Source of the DNA: Coriolopsis trogii
Taxonomy: Eukaryota; Basidiomycota; Agaricomycetes; Polyporales; Polyporaceae
Direction: 5' to 3'
Assembly: GCA_020543525.1 (NCBI GenBank)
Contig: JAHYIO010000033.1
Location: 496,001 to 560,000, forward strand
DNA length: 64,000 bases
The position numbers and the translations under genes were made by a program. Below are positions 49,340 through 62,343 of the stretch, in pieces (positions within the stretch are counted from its first letter, which is position 1; every line of letters begins with the position of its first letter). Under the pieces are notes generated by a model that saw nothing but the letters and a program-made list of their open reading frames with translations, had not been told where the DNA came from and made no database searches.

Positions 49340-50166
49340 CGAGGAAACGGGAGGCACTAGGGCCACGAGTGAACTTTGAAAGGGCATTTAAGACTCACTG
49401 TGGGCTCGTCTGATGTTCTCATTCGCACGATCCAATGCTTCGAAGCCTCAAGGACCATAACGCCATGAGTGCGCGCCTCATCACCACAGTCAGAGGCCGA
49501 CCGGACACATTGGAGGCATAACTGAATCACATCCAACAAGTTGAGCATTGAGAAAAGATGGTGTATACTTGTTCGTGACGATGCGAACTCGCAGAGAGAA
49601 TAGTGGTCGTAAGGAGGACACGACCATGGACAAGTCGGCGGGAAAGACTGTCGCCGCAACAGCGCCGGAGCTGAGTCAGCAGGTCCCACGCCTTCCGGCC
49701 ATGCCTGGATCATGAGAATCTATAGTCTCCGCTCCTATTGTGTGTGAGGACGGAATGCGACCAGACCGTCCTTTGCCGTCCCTTGTGGCCACGAGAAGAC
49801 GGTCCGCGGATAATCCTATGCTACAGCAGCGGACCAAGCAGCGGACCAGCCAATCTCTGAAAATGTGACGACTACGCCTCGGGCTTCTTCTCTACAGCCG
49901 CTTCCGCCGCGCACGAGCAGCGTCTTCTCGAAACCGCGGAGCAAGCTATGTACTCCTTTCGAGTCCTCCATAACGACGTGACTTGGACTAGTCCCGCCTT
50001 CACGCCCCATTCAGCGGCCCAGTCAAGGTCGAGGAAGTGGTCGAGGATGGTGTACGTGCGGGCACGTCCTACCACACTTGCTCGCAGCTGTGCGACTACT
50101 AGTAATGACGGACTGGTGAGTACTCAAACACGCACACTCGGCTCATACGCTATTTCTGAACGGATG
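49340..50166. other. Spacer between esterase and terpene synthase genes
   Basis: It contains the esterase promoter and the terpene synthase 3' end. I see no additional gene. Confidence 0.5.
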
Positions 50167-51417
50167 CTACAGCTTGACAGTCGGTCGTGTCTGAGGTAGA
50201 AGTTCCACCACTCTCTCCCGTTGTATCCGTGATCCCTGAATCCCGAAGTATCTCCCACTTTCAAAGTTCCAGCAATCATTGGCACGAGGCCAATTCATGA
50301 GGTGATCGAGATAGAACCTCAAGTCCTCGTCCACCTCAGGTGAAAATGTCAGAATGAGAGCCTGAGACCACAGCGCCAGGACGTGATCAACGCGTTCCTT
50401 GTGCTGTGCCGCAATCCATCTCAGGGCCCCGTCGAGGTCCAGTTCATACTCGTACATTGCGATCGTAACAATGTTATGAGCACTGTCCCCAGCTGCCTGT
50501 TCCTTGTTGTACGACGCGAGGTCCTGTCAAGTGTCAGATCATTATATGGTGAGCTCAGTAATAAATCGGGATCCACTTGAAACTCACATTGTCGTAGATT
50601 ATTATGTCGGCGATATCCTTCCGCAGACTCAGGACCAGCGGATGTTCGAGAACCTCTTGGGGTAGGTTCAATCCCAACTCCGCTATTGCGTACGAAGGCT
50701 CTGCGCCTATGGTGAACCTCCGAAGTGACATGTGCTCGTCTATCGTGCGCAGGCGTCTTTGATCTCGATCCTGGGCCTGCTCCACAACAGAATCCGTGTA
50801 GTCTTCCCATGCCCGCTCAAACCGGGGGCGACCTATAGGTGTGGCGTGCTGAATAGCGCGATTCCAGAGCCTAACATGACGACGTGACTCTTGTGAGTAT
50901 GGACGATTGGATGACCAAAGAGTAACATGCAGCTTACTGCCTGGTGATCTCCCCTATCAGGGACTCTCCTTCAGGTCGTGGATCGCATGGATTTCTGATC
51001 GCATCCATGGAGATGTCGGCAAGCACCCTCGTTTGCGCCTCATCCAGAGCGTCAGTGTACTCGTCGAATACGAAGAATAGATGCATAATATCGCATGCGG
51101 TTCTGTATTGTTCTTCTTTGGCATTAGTGTTGCTTAAGTAGCGATCGTGACAGGGCTCACCTCTGCTTAGAGTGGGATACGCAAGACCTGCTAGCAGGCC
51201 TACACTCAGGTAAGAAAGCAATTCATCGACTTTTAGTAGGTGGTGTTGACTTACCAAAATTGCACAAGTCGTGCGCCCTTTGTGCTGCAGGATCGAACGC
51301 ATGGAAGTCTCTGAACCACTGCGCAGACTCCTCCGCTACCTCGCCATAGTATGGGGATATGCGGCGAGGTAGAGGCCAATTGGCCATGGTCTTAGGCAGA
51401 TGTAACACTCCAGTCAT
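50167..51417 (-). CDS. Class I sesquiterpene synthase
   Basis: Five exons: complement(50167..50523, 50588..50870, 50938..51115, 51161..51199, 51255..51417), 339 aa, normal for fungal sesquiterpene cyclases. The family start TMANWPLPRRISPYY is clear. Metal-binding site 1 is D85-E-Y-T-D89, the usual basidiomycete variant of DDxxD. Site 2 is the NSE triad N221-D-L-A-S225-Y-N-K-E229, assembled across an intron. A C-terminal RY pair (NFESGRYFG) would contact the diphosphate. The enzyme should ionise farnesyl diphosphate with Mg2+ and cyclise it in the cytosol; the product cannot be predicted from sequence by eye. A second in-frame Met 22 codons upstream (51483) is an alternative start. The 45-nt intron 51116..51160 has a textbook CTAAT branch site. 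Confidence 0.93.
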
Positions 51418-52343
51418 TACCGGCGTGTTGGGTGAGTGTTGTGTTTTGTTCCTGCTCGGTATGGCGCAATCCGTACAGCTCATGGGAGCTTTATTCGCTG
51501 ACCCAGGCGCTTTCAGGATAGCCCCTCATCGGACGGTGCCCCCATAGTAGTAGCAGGCGCAGTCACCGATTGGCTAAGGGCACAGTTCGTACTGCTCTAT
51601 ACTTGGTTGTTCTTTAGTCCGTATCAGATTCAGGTGGCCATGGACCGACGAACCTGTATTTGTGCTATGCTCTCGCACTGCGCCCGTCATCACGCTTCGG
51701 TGCGGATATCACGGCGGCAGTATCCTGGGTTTGCCTTTGAAATGTGAGTCTTACCACTGTGCGCTTCCATTCGTAGACATAGGAGCGCAGCGAACTGTTG
51801 TGTTTGGCAGATGTCCGTCTATCATCGTCTTGGTTCGCGCTCAAGAAGTCGAAGTCCGCAAGAGATGTGGACCCAGACGGTTCGTGCGTGTCAGCATGCA
51901 ATCTCCGTTTCATCGGAGGAAGTTGGGTATGTGATTCATGAGTACGTCACTACAACGCCCACCGTTCCGAACATGTTCTTTCTATGCCGCTGTGGGCGAG
52001 TGCATCCCGCAGAGGGATCTTCCCGGCACATCGAATGCCGATGATAGCACGGAGGGAGTTCTCATTCCTACCCTGATGTTCACCTGTGGTGTGATACTTC
52101 ACGTTGCGCTCGAGAAGCTCGTAGAATTCATGCGGCGTGCGGCGATAGCAGGTCTCGGATAAATTTCCCCGGCCGAGCGCGTAAGCTGCGGTGAAACAGA
52201 GCGCGCCTTCAGCGCGCAGTTGCACAAACTATCACTGACGCATAGTCTGCTGTCCGGTCGCATATCTCACTTCACGCCCCGCCTGACACACGACGAGTAA
52301 TTACGACCATGTAGTGGACAACATCCATGATATTCTGACTCAT
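51418..52343. other. Spacer between terpene synthase and acyltransferase
   Basis: It contains the terpene synthase promoter (TATA-like CTATACTT near 51.6 kb) and the acyltransferase 3' end. Short frames here show no known domain. Confidence 0.45.
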
Positions 52344-54226
52344 TTACTGTCGCCCGACCATGAGAATCAAGCGCACAATTTCTCGCATGTAATCCTGGAG
52401 AATATCCTCGTCCCAGTTATCCGTTGCCTAGTAATCGCAGATGAGCAGCACTGAAGGATGCTTCAGACAGACCGGACGCACCTGCATCTGCACGACCAAT
52501 TGCCCGTGCATCGTCCATATATGTATCATCCTAAGTCGCTGTGAGTCAGATGTGGAAGATGCAATGACGTGAATGTACGCACGGCGTTGGCAGCGTTATG
52601 CGGTGCCCAAAGTGCAATCCTCCGACTCTGAAGAGCGGCGGCAGGTCCTGTCGAGCACCTCCAGCAGTATGTTCTGGCCATAGAACCGGGAGAACGCCCT
52701 CGACGTTGCCAAGGTTCGAAACGGTTGATACGTAGGGGTTGGCCATGGGCATACCCTCTCGTGGAGGGGCGAGACGCATTTGTTCTGCCATCAGCTGGGG
52801 TGTGCACGGATTTCCAAGATACTCGGCATATTGTTCCTTCAGGCTTTCCATCGCTACTTGGAGTCGCGCGTTTTCGTCAACGAGGTGTGAGACGTCCCTC
52901 CATCGCACAGTCACTGGAACGAGCACCATGCGAGATACGAATCCGCTCTTCTCGCGATGCGGGGAGACGACATTTCGAGCGATGGAGATTCTGAAATATC
53001 ATCTGCTCAGTTGAATGGAAGGAAACAGATAGAATCGCTCGTGCTTACACGCTACTTCCATATGTGATATGAGCCTCGTTGCTGTCGTCCGGGGCCACCG
53101 GGTTGAGGTTGTACGTTGCAATAGCAACCGCTGCGTGCATGAGATGGGTAAATGTATAGCCTTGCTTCTTGAGCACCTCTTGTATGGCACCTGTCTCGCC
53201 TCTGGTGAGTTCTACGATAACTCTTCTAGGTCGGCCACGGCATGTTACATCGCCGAGGTTAATTCGCAGACTATGAGGAGGCTATATAGGCATGTCAGTG
53301 ACTATCCGTATGCGTCCAGGGCATTGAACTACCGTTGGATTCCCATACGTGGCAGCAATCTTGGCCAACAGAATCTTGCCGTCGACATCCCACTCAGGGC
53401 GGGCCCCTCCTGTCGACGTGATCGGTCCTGCAGGTAGATTTTCCCATTCAGATCCCCATGGAAGGTCCATGACGTCGGGGAGTTCGGTAGAAGACATGTA
53501 TTGGAGGAGCAGCTTGAGAGCGACCATCGTTGGATGCGCATCCATGAGTGCATGAGTACCGTGCATGAAGATGCCAAAGGCGTTCAACGCGCTGGTCGGA
53601 CGAATGAGGTAGACACGAAGATGTTGAGAACGGCCATCCGGGAGGGTGTAAGGGAGCTTCGATGCATTCATGTTCTGAATGAACTGAGAAGGATCGACAG
53701 GGTCGTCCAGGACAATCAACGTTTCGGACACCCAGGTTTGCAACTCTTCGGAGTTGTGAACGGGAGAGTAAACCCACGAACGGAGCTGGGGGTCATGGAT
53801 GCCTTGCTGAAGCGAAGCGGCTGTCAGAGGGGCAAAGAACCTTCACAACCTTGAGATTCTTCTGTTGCACCGCACCAGAAAAGAAGACGTACCTCAGGCG
53901 AGCGAGGGCTAGCCTTACTGCGACGCAGACCGCTCCTCTAGTCAAGGTAGAAGTGAACGTGATGCCCATACAACACTCTCCAAACCTGCATGGAATGAAC
54001 ATCTCGTACACACCGGAGAAATATGCGTGGCTCGAACTCACCCATCTCCCGAAAGCATGACCTGATCCGCAAATAGTTCTGAGCCAAGCAGCGGCCTGCG
54101 CGTATGACTCGGATATGAAAAGAGATGCAATGTGTTGGCATGTGAAACCCGTACTGACCTGCTGTAGAACATTTTGGATGGTTCACCTGTAGGAGATTCG
54201 TGGAGAGTCCACTGCGCTTCCTCCAT
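52344..54226 (-). CDS. HxxxD acyltransferase, probable CoA-dependent
   Basis: Eight exons: complement(52344..52427, 52482..52530, 52583..52990, 53049..53281, 53333..53840, 53893..53985, 54042..54095, 54159..54226), 498 aa. The catalytic motif is H168-A-L-M-D172 (in FMHGTHALMDAHP), the HxxxD of condensation-type and BAHD-like acyltransferases. The N-terminal RPLLGSELF and ALARLRF segments and the C-terminal HFGHRITLP with WTMHGQLV match a fungal family related to trichothecene-type O-acetyltransferases. The DFGW motif of plant BAHD enzymes is not seen. Expected reaction: acyl transfer from acyl-CoA to a hydroxyl, here plausibly one introduced by the P450. It is the upstream-most of four codirectional genes; its promoter lies in the 2.2-kb gap to the 7-TM gene. 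Confidence 0.86.
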
Positions 54227-56484
54227 TGTCAACGACGGGCAACGGATTCACACTTCGAATTATTGGGGGAAAGAGACAACGTCCAGGGAGATTTCTCTTG
54301 GAGATCTAATGAGTCTATGTGTGCAGCAGGAACCGACGGTTCAGTGAAGGACAATCGGTGACTGGGATCTTATGATCAGTATGGAACGACTCAGAAACAA
54401 GGGACGCTGCCTGCGGACGGGGCTGCAATCAAGATTCCAGACCCACAATAGAGCGGTTCCTGTCGGGTAGTATAGGAAGTTCGCTGGGTTACCGTGTGTA
54501 CCCGCCAGAAGTCAGGCCCTTGATCATCTGCACACTTCCATATACTGGTCCCCATCTTATGTTTTCGAATGTCGAGTAAAATTCAACAACCAACTTCCAT
54601 TTTTGCGCTACTATAGAACCTGAGTACATCTGTCTCTCATGAAAACAAGACCCCCGAAGGTTACTGGAGTATCAGAACTTACCTATACTTGGCATTTTTG
54701 CTCCGTTGACCATAGTGAGAGAAGGGACGGTGGCTTCCAACTTACGAGTCAGCAAATTGGCTGGCAGCACGACTTTCAGCACCAGACACCGGGTCTGATT
54801 GCATCACTGCGGACAGCCGTAATGCACATACGCAGAAGCTGTTCTACCGTCCGGAGTCAGAGAGATGGACGTAGAGTGGTGCCATTGCATGCGGACCTAT
54901 GCGGACGATTCCTCAGAGTCTCCGACCCGCCACGGGGCGATGCCATTGAGTTATCAAGCGCTAGACAAATGTAAGTACAGAATATTGATAGTCATTAAAT
55001 AATAACAGGAAGTCGGAGCGCCCATGAGGCGAGCTGCTTGTTGCACTGAACCAACTCCTCTGGCTTTGCCGGAAATGGCTCCCTCCGCGACTATCTTCTA
55101 CAGTGACCATCATCTCCATGTATTGCATACCGCCACTGACTCGGACATTAGAGTTCTTCAGCCACCTCTGACCAGAAATTCAATGATAGTGACCGAGCAA
55201 CTTGACCTTGAATGCTTAGGCACGAGCCAGCCGGTGAGAACAAAAGGAGGGTTCATTTCGCGATGTCGTTGCGAGCAGCTGCTAAGCGGACGCCGCCCGT
55301 AATCCCTTGATCGCATGTGCGAACGAACCACAAGATGAGACATCTGCAAAGGCATGGCAGAAGTGGGAGATGACGAGTAGATGAGCGACTGGTCAACCCG
55401 CGGGAAGCGACACGGCAGCACGGTAGGCATGTGTATTGGCTCATACGTGACCTGCAACTCTCGTGAGCAATAGCAACAACCAATTGAAGCTTTGCGCTCT
55501 CCGAGAACGTGAGTGGCTATATTGTGTAGGGGCTAAAGCACATCGAGAACGGAGACGCAAAGCACACTCATGCTATTGACCAGGTGCGTCATCAGACTTA
55601 GTCCCTTGCGCTTATCGTCAACTGGCACATGCTGAAATGCCTTTTGAGTTCAGGATGACAGATAGCAGGCGTATCGCTCCGATGCTACTGCTTCCTCACG
55701 CCGACACCAGCCACTGTTATGGTGGCAGTGGCATGTCTCTCACCTCGCGTTTTGCGTTAGAAGGGTCAACCTCAGGAGTCAGACCAAACACACCCTAACG
55801 ACCATGTCAATCAGCGGCCGGACTTCAATTCTTCCCCCCTTCTACTGAGATACCTCGAACTCTATTGGGCGTGCAGGGACAACTTCTGTGAGACCTGCTC
55901 CAGATGTAGAATGTCCGGCAGTGAGACCGCAGGTACGTCAGACTCTCAAAGGGGACACCTCCGCTGAAATCAGAACTTCCCAATCATTCGTCTAGCTCTT
56001 CTCTTCTCATCATCTCACCCGCTCATGCGCAAGGTCAGCGGTTCTTATCGCAAGCGATGGAAGGGGGTATGTATCCGGACGACGCCGTGGGCGGGCGCGG
56101 TGAGAATACCTGAGTTGAAGACCGAAGAATGGGAGATTGCACCCACAATATTGCGCTCCGCAGCGGTAGCCATGCTCGAGATATGCCCCTCACAGGCAAT
56201 TAAAGGTCTGTGCCGTGTACAAGTTGATCCAGTGACCTAAATTTCACTATCCTTTCTGTGAGAATTGTCATGATAACCATCAAGTCTAGTACTAAAAGGT
56301 ACCGGATAGGCTCCTGCTCATGTGTCCGCCTTGCCGGCGCGCCAACACCACAAAACGTCGCGCTCAAGCCAAAGTTTTATCAACGCGCAGACAGCCCGAG
56401 GGAAGTCAGGAGCGCCCCGTCATATACGGTCATTGGCTTCGTGAATCTTAACGCATCCTCCCATTCGACCCCACGATCGCAGGA
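54227..56484. other. 2.2-kb divergent intergenic region
   Basis: It separates the acyltransferase start (-) from the 7-TM gene start (+) and so should hold both promoters. Only short frames occur, the longest under 130 codons and without known motifs. Confidence 0.5.
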
Positions 56485-58038
56485 ATGGCCTCCACTGTCA
56501 CGATTCCACCATTGAACAAGGTTTTCCTCGTTGGTCTCTGGACTGAGACTGCTCTATGGGGTACGTTCCACCGTCCCTAGGCTGTAGCAACACGACTCAC
56601 TTCATAACATAGGCGTCAAGTATGGATGTCACTGCTAATTAGCGACACTGATGATACTGACATAACTATTGGCCTTTAGTAACGTGGTGTTCATAGCCGT
56701 GTGCTACGTACTCTTCTGGAGGCCCAACTCGAGGACCAGCCGATGGTGCGTTCAATGCGACTATCTGCCGAAACACATGTCTCACCGCCGCACTACTCAG
56801 GGTCCTTGGTATCACCTCCCTTTTGTTGTATCTGTGCGCTACTTTGCACGTCGCCGCTGCTTTACGGCAGGGGCTAGAGGCATTCATATATGTCCCATCG
56901 GATGCCCCTCCTCAATACGCATCGCTCTACTACGCACAAGAAGGTTCGAGTCTCGCCTCAATGAAGAACTCCCTTTACACCACTGCGGTCTGTACTACTC
57001 ATCCGTTCCTTCGCCGAATCTCCGAGTGCATGAACTCATACTGTATCTCTAGGTTTTCATTCAGGACCTTGTTCTGGTGCATTTGCAGCATGCCATTCTA
57101 TCAAGTGGTCATGTATCTAACTCACACTCAGATATGGCGGATGTACATGGTGTGGGGACGTGACTGGAGAATCATTGTCATTCCGGTAAGCATTGTATCC
57201 GGCAACTTAGTCTATATATGAATCCACTTACGTTCTCGTTCTCTCAGCTAACTGTTGAGCTGGTGCACATTGGTGAGAGTGTCCGCTCTTGGCCTAGGCT
57301 ATCTCGCTTCTAATTGCTGTGTACTCCATTCGACAAGGGTGCGCGTACGCTGCGGTCATCCTCCTTACGAAGCCCGATGCAGGCATATATTCCCCTGCCC
57401 TCAGCAGGTTGGGCTCGCTGGGATGGCCTCTCGAACTGGTGGTGAACATATGCGCGACAAGTGCTATCGCCTCGCGACTCTGGTACATGGGTCGCAGATT
57501 GTCAAAGGCGGGTTCAACCAACTCGACAACTGTCGTGTCCCAGCGAAACGCATATGTTGCGCCAATCTTCACCATTGTCGAGTCGGGAGCGATTCTTGTC
57601 GTCTTCACCATCGTCATGCTAATACTCTACAAGACGGGAAATCCAGCGGCCCTCATGTGCACCGACATCGCTATTCAAATCGCGGTACGCCCCTCATATG
57701 ACTATGAGTACAGTGGCTGATCCTTTCGTGATACAATTTAGGCCCTCGTCCCATATCTCATCATCGTCAGAGTTGGTCTCGGGCTCACTCATGGTCTTCC
57801 CTCTGCGTACAAGTCCTATGTCGATAACCTCGCTACCACGACGGCATCCGGGGGTGGCATGAACTTTGCACCAAACCGTATTTTCTGGAGATCGATAGAT
57901 AGACAACACTCGCATGCCAAGGTCAATGTGTCGGAGACGGTGATCTCCACCGCCTCTACGGACCGCATTGCGTTGTCCGAGTTTGAGGCCCGCATGGGAT
58001 CGAGGGAGACAGTCAAATGGTCCGGCCCTACTGTTTAA
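56485..58038 (+). CDS. Seven-transmembrane protein of a basidiomycete family
   Basis: Nine exons: 56485..56560, 56613..56619, 56680..56745, 56801..56987, 57053..57076, 57132..57185, 57248..57272, 57338..57684, 57742..58038, about 360 aa. About seven hydrophobic helices are visible, among them NNVVFIAVCYVLFW, VLGITSLLLYLCATLHVAAA, VFIQDLVLIWRMYMVW and FTIVESGAILVVFTIVML. The pattern, including IWRMYMVW and a TxAIASRLWYMGRR loop, matches a large uncharacterised basidiomycete membrane family. The C-terminal tail is hydrophilic. Exon 2 has only 7 nt and supplies Gly-Val-Asn. Function is unknown: a receptor-like or transporter-like role is possible. It lies between the terpenoid genes and the adenylation gene. 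Confidence 0.8.
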
Positions 58039-59453
58039 CTGGAGCATAGCCAATGGAGCGGCTTCGGTCTACGATGGTAGTCTTAAATTGGTCCTCCGAG
58101 TCGAACTAAGTCGGTCATGTAGAATCGATGTCCACTTCGAATGTCATATCCGGCATGGTGAAGACGAACGACTGGGATCTCGGTGCGTTCACGAGGCAGG
58201 GACACCATGGAGAGGTGAAATTGAAGGTGGACACTGGCGCAGGCCCGTTCTTCACCGGCTGCGCTTGAGCGCTGAGCAGAGGTCGATGCACCATTGCACG
58301 CCGAATTACGCGTCTTGAACTTACTAGTATCTACACCAGTTTCTCCTCGGGTGACTCCAAGTTCGTGGCTACTGAGGGTCGTGATAGTTTGGCATTCAAA
58401 CTCTCGCTGTTCAACGTTTTCTATCCGTCATTCCCCATTGGCCTGTCGAAATTCGCTACGTCCTCGCCCCGATCCCACCTGTCGAATGTCAATATTGGTC
58501 TGTTACGCATCTACTTTCTACCCGTCCCCTCGTCCCCTCGTCCCCTCGTCCCCTCGTCATGCTTTGTCTTCGTACTTCTCAATATCAGTCACTGGCAGTA
58601 CTCGTCCTTCTCCCCGTGCCAGTGTGTGTCCTCAACTGCAGTCACCGAGGAACTGGATGCATGTACGTATATGAGCTCAGCACAACGTTACTCATGTAAA
58701 CGCACACAGGAGAGCAACATGCGAACGATGCAATACTCGGAGCAGCCAGGTCGTCGAGAGAATGTACCTGAAGCCGCCTGATAAGACGCAGAATCAACGG
58801 TTAGCCCAGGGCTAACAGAGGGGAGAGAAGACGTGCGAAGCGAAGCATAAAATGATTATGACGGGCACTCAGACATGGGTATGATAGACAAACACGGGAG
58901 TCGCTCTGAACATCAGCGGGCCGAATAGCGAGAAGACCGGAGAGGGAAGACGAGACCCTCGTAAGAAAGCGGCGTGGTCGGGAGCGAGACATGACAGCGA
59001 ACAGTAGTAGCGGACAGTAGTAGCGCTACCATGGGAGGACGGGGAATGCACATGTATACCGTGACCGCAATGCATATGTTTCGACAAACTTGAATGGTGG
59101 TCACGGTAGGGGTAATGGGAGACCTAGACCGTTGCTTGAGTACTAGTGGGAGCAGCACAGCTAGTGCCTCTTTCCATACGTCCATTTTCGCTGCCTTGTG
59201 ATACGCCTGCGATGCTTGCGGTTGCCATTGGTGCATGAGAAGAGCGAGGAAGAGTTCGCCTTATCGCACAGGGCAACAATTGCCGCACGCAGAACGACCT
59301 GTACGCGTGTGAACATAGCCGCACATTGCGAGCGCTGGGCGCTTCGCGTTGAACATTCAGGATCGGAACTCCCTTTCTTCACGCCAGAACCTGATACTGT
59401 CCTGCTTCTCGGAGATTTGGCATCTGCCTTATAATTCCGGCTCCTCAAGATTT
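58039..59453. other. Intergenic with possible relic coding sequence
   Basis: Between the 7-TM gene and the adenylation gene. Fragments such as SGMVKTNDWDLG (about 58.15 kb) and KFVATEGRDSLAFKLSLF (about 58.36 kb) look faintly protein-like but join to nothing recognisable. The (CGTCCCCT)n tract lies here. Confidence 0.4.
58525..58558 (+). repeat. 8-bp minisatellite (CGTCCCCT)n
   Basis: About four consecutive copies of CGTCCCCT. The tract lies 3' of the 7-TM gene in sequence where I find no gene. Confidence 0.8.
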
Positions 59454-61859
59454 ATGCGCGTGGGTATGAATAGAACCGCCCGCACGGCCTCCGAGTCAGC
59501 TTCAGCAACAAATGTTCCGAGCAACCTCGTTCGCATGCTAAGTCAAATCACCTTCTCGATGTCTCAGATGGCCGCAGTACTAGATGTGAGTGTCTGTGGT
59601 TCCCACTGATCTGATGATGATTGCAGAGTGCATCGGAAGACTGCTCAGCGCTGCTCACAACGTCACGCCGCACTCCTTGGAAATATGCATGGCCAAAGAC
59701 CTGCGGGCTTCTACCCAGCAGCATAACACCGTCTTGGGCTACTGTCGCCAACCCCTCTACCTCGATCGCTTTGACTGCAATACTCGCCATGAACTCCATC
59801 CTGTCATGCGCCATCTCCGTCACTTTGGACAATGTGCGCAAACTGGCGTACGATCTAGCTTCTCGTATTTTCCTCTATGCATTCCAAATCTTCGACAGTC
59901 TCAACGTGAGACACAATCATCCACCACTCCGCCATGGTGCTGCCAGTGCTAGCAAGCCGTCCCTCTCCCATGTCAACACTTTGAGCTTCAATCCACGAGC
60001 TCTCTCAATCACTCATGGCACCGACACCCATCTCGAGACCCGTCTTTGTATTCACGCCTATTTAGGACTCCACGCATCGACGCACCCTACCGTGCTCGCA
60101 GTTCAAGATACGTATGGCCAGCAAATGACCTATGGCGAGCTCCAAGACAGGTCTACCGTCCTTGCGCGGAGTCTACACACCCTCGGAGCACGTCGTGGTA
60201 CCCGGATTGTCCTGATTATCGAGAGATCCATCCCTCAAATTATTGCCATCTTTGCTATCTTACAACTTGGAGCTGCATACATTCCGCTGGATGGCGCGTT
60301 GTGTCCCGAGTCGTCGCTATCGGAGGTAATCGATGACGCTCACCCCGTTCTCATCTTGAGGTCGAGAGCTCACTCGCCTCGCATGAATACCTCGAAGCAT
60401 GTATGGCTGTGTATCGAGGATTTGCTTGAATGCTCCACCGCGACTTCTGTCTACCAGGGCGATATAGAGACAGCGTCATCGCAGGATCCGGCGTACATCA
60501 TTTACACTTCAGGTGAGTAGTTGCCACATAAACTGCGTAGCTCAAGAACGCAGCTGACTTCGAACACGTTAGGGACTACAGGAAAGAGCAAAGGTGTAGT
60601 TGTCTCTCACGCGAATGTGACCAATCGTACGTCCCATGCGCGCCCCTCTTTTATAGTGGGAGAACTCTGATAATTTGCCAATACAGTTGTGTGCCAGACC
60701 CCCGGCAATCTAGGGGTCACACTCGGGACGAGAGTAGCGCAGCTATTGAACGTCGCATTCGATATGTGCGCATGGGAGATCTTCAGTTGTCTTCTCAATG
60801 GCGGCACACTTTACCTTCGAGGACCTCGACGTGCGGACTGGATAAAAGTGATGAAAACGGTGCACGTCATCATTGCTACCCCGTCAATTCTGGAAAGCCA
60901 TGATCCCGTCGACTATCCCAATGTCCAAGTCGTGGCAACAGCCGGGGAGCCATGCTCTCAACAACTCGCTGATCGATGGGCAAAGCAAGTTCAATTCTAC
61001 AACTGCTGCGGTCCAACCGAGGTATGTTCTGAACCGTTGACCGGGCGTTGACAGTCTGAGGTAACTTGTCAGGTAACTATCGTGAACACGATGCATCAAC
61101 ATATGTCTGGGGCTAAGAACAACATCGGAAAGCCGACACCGAACAACTCAGTATATGTCTTGGACAGCAACCTTAAGCCTCTACCTCGCGGACAGATTGG
61201 CCTAATGTGGGCAGGAGGAGCCGGTGTTAGCTTAGGATATCTGAACCAGCCTGGCCTCACAAATGAACGCTTCAAGCCTGACGTGTTCCGAGGAACAGGG
61301 TAAGTGAGCTTATCACGCCACATGGATACATTGTCTGACCTGGTACGATACCAGCATGATGTACAACACCGGTGACCTCGGACGAGTTCGGGACGACGGA
61401 AGTCTCGAACACCTGGGTCGCATCGACGACCAAGTGAAAGTTAAGGTGCGGGTCGCGCTACGTCTCAAAGCCGAGCGTCAGGCTATATGTTTCTCAGGGC
61501 TTCCGGGTCGAACTCGACGGCGTAGCCGCTGCTATGCGAACTTGTCCCGGAGTACTGTCAGCGTGTGCGCTACTCATCGGCACGGAGCTCTGCGGTTTCT
61601 ACACCCCAGTCGCCATACCCGATTTGAAAGTCAAAGAAGCCACAGCCCTATCGCAGCCGTTCTACGCAGTACCATCGAAACTCATCACCCTCGAAACTCT
61701 ACCGCTGACAAGGTGACCCACCTGTCCATCCATTGTTAATAATATGCTCATGGCACGCTTCCATGTCCCTTTTTCAGTAACGGCAAGATTGACAAGCGCG
61801 CTTTGCGGGGCATCATTACAGGTGATACAGTGGGGCACCGGGGCGGCAGTTCGATTTGA
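59454..61859 (+). CDS. Stand-alone NRPS-like adenylation (AMP-binding) protein
   Basis: Eight exons: 59454..59585, 59627..60512, 60573..60626, 60687..61021, 61073..61299, 61355..61445, 61498..61712, 61778..61859, 673 aa. A weakly conserved 180-residue N-terminal part precedes a complete adenylation domain. Motifs: MTYGEL (A1/A2 region), TSGTTGKSKG at 338-347 (A3), NCCGPTE at 463-469 (A5), YNTGDLGR at 548-555 (A7), a GRIDDQVKV/GFRVEL core (A8) across an intron, and NGKIDKR at 648-654 with the catalytic Lys (A10). The domain should activate a carboxylic or amino acid as acyl-AMP. The frame stops 19 residues after A10, with no carrier, condensation or thioesterase domain. Either the protein is A-only, or the coding continues from a donor-like GTGATA at 61822 into exons I could not find. 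Confidence 0.88.
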
Positions 61860-62343
61860 TGCTCGCTTGCGTTCCAGAATGTGCTTACCTGTCGTGCATA
61901 GATATCAGAGGGCTGTACAAATCACAGCAATGTAGCTCCGAATGCACCTATCTGGACCATGTGGTCGAGTAGAATTGGTTTGCCCGGGTGCAGTCTAACA
62001 CCAGAACCTCAGAGTTTAATACGGGTACCCTATTTCTGTCAATCAAGCCCCACATCGATGCGAACCATCCGACTGGGATCGAGCAGACCGGTGAAATCCA
62101 GTACAGCGGTGAGTCCGCTCCAATTTTACAACACCTTGGCCTTATACTCTGATGCATGGACAACAATGCACCCGCCCGCCTGGGTATCACGACGTTGTGA
62201 GGTGACGCGTCTAGAAATCTCTCCTGTAGGTAGGCGGTAGTGAGTTGGGCGTGGCGCACAGTGCGGTGCTTCGCAGCATATGTCAGGTACATAGAGTTCT
62301 CCCTTCACAAACCCGGCAGCTGACTCCTCTTTCCAGTGCTAGT
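61860..62343. other. Spacer between adenylation and fucosyltransferase-like genes
   Basis: About 480 bp. A short frame near 62.0-62.1 kb (FLSIKPHIDANHPTGIEQ) ends at a GTGAGT donor-like site and could be an extra exon of either neighbour. I could not confirm a join. Confidence 0.4.

Noticed and set aside
49340..49387. Upstream Met start for the esterase
   Set aside because: The 16 extra residues do not resemble the family N-terminus; kept only as an alternative.
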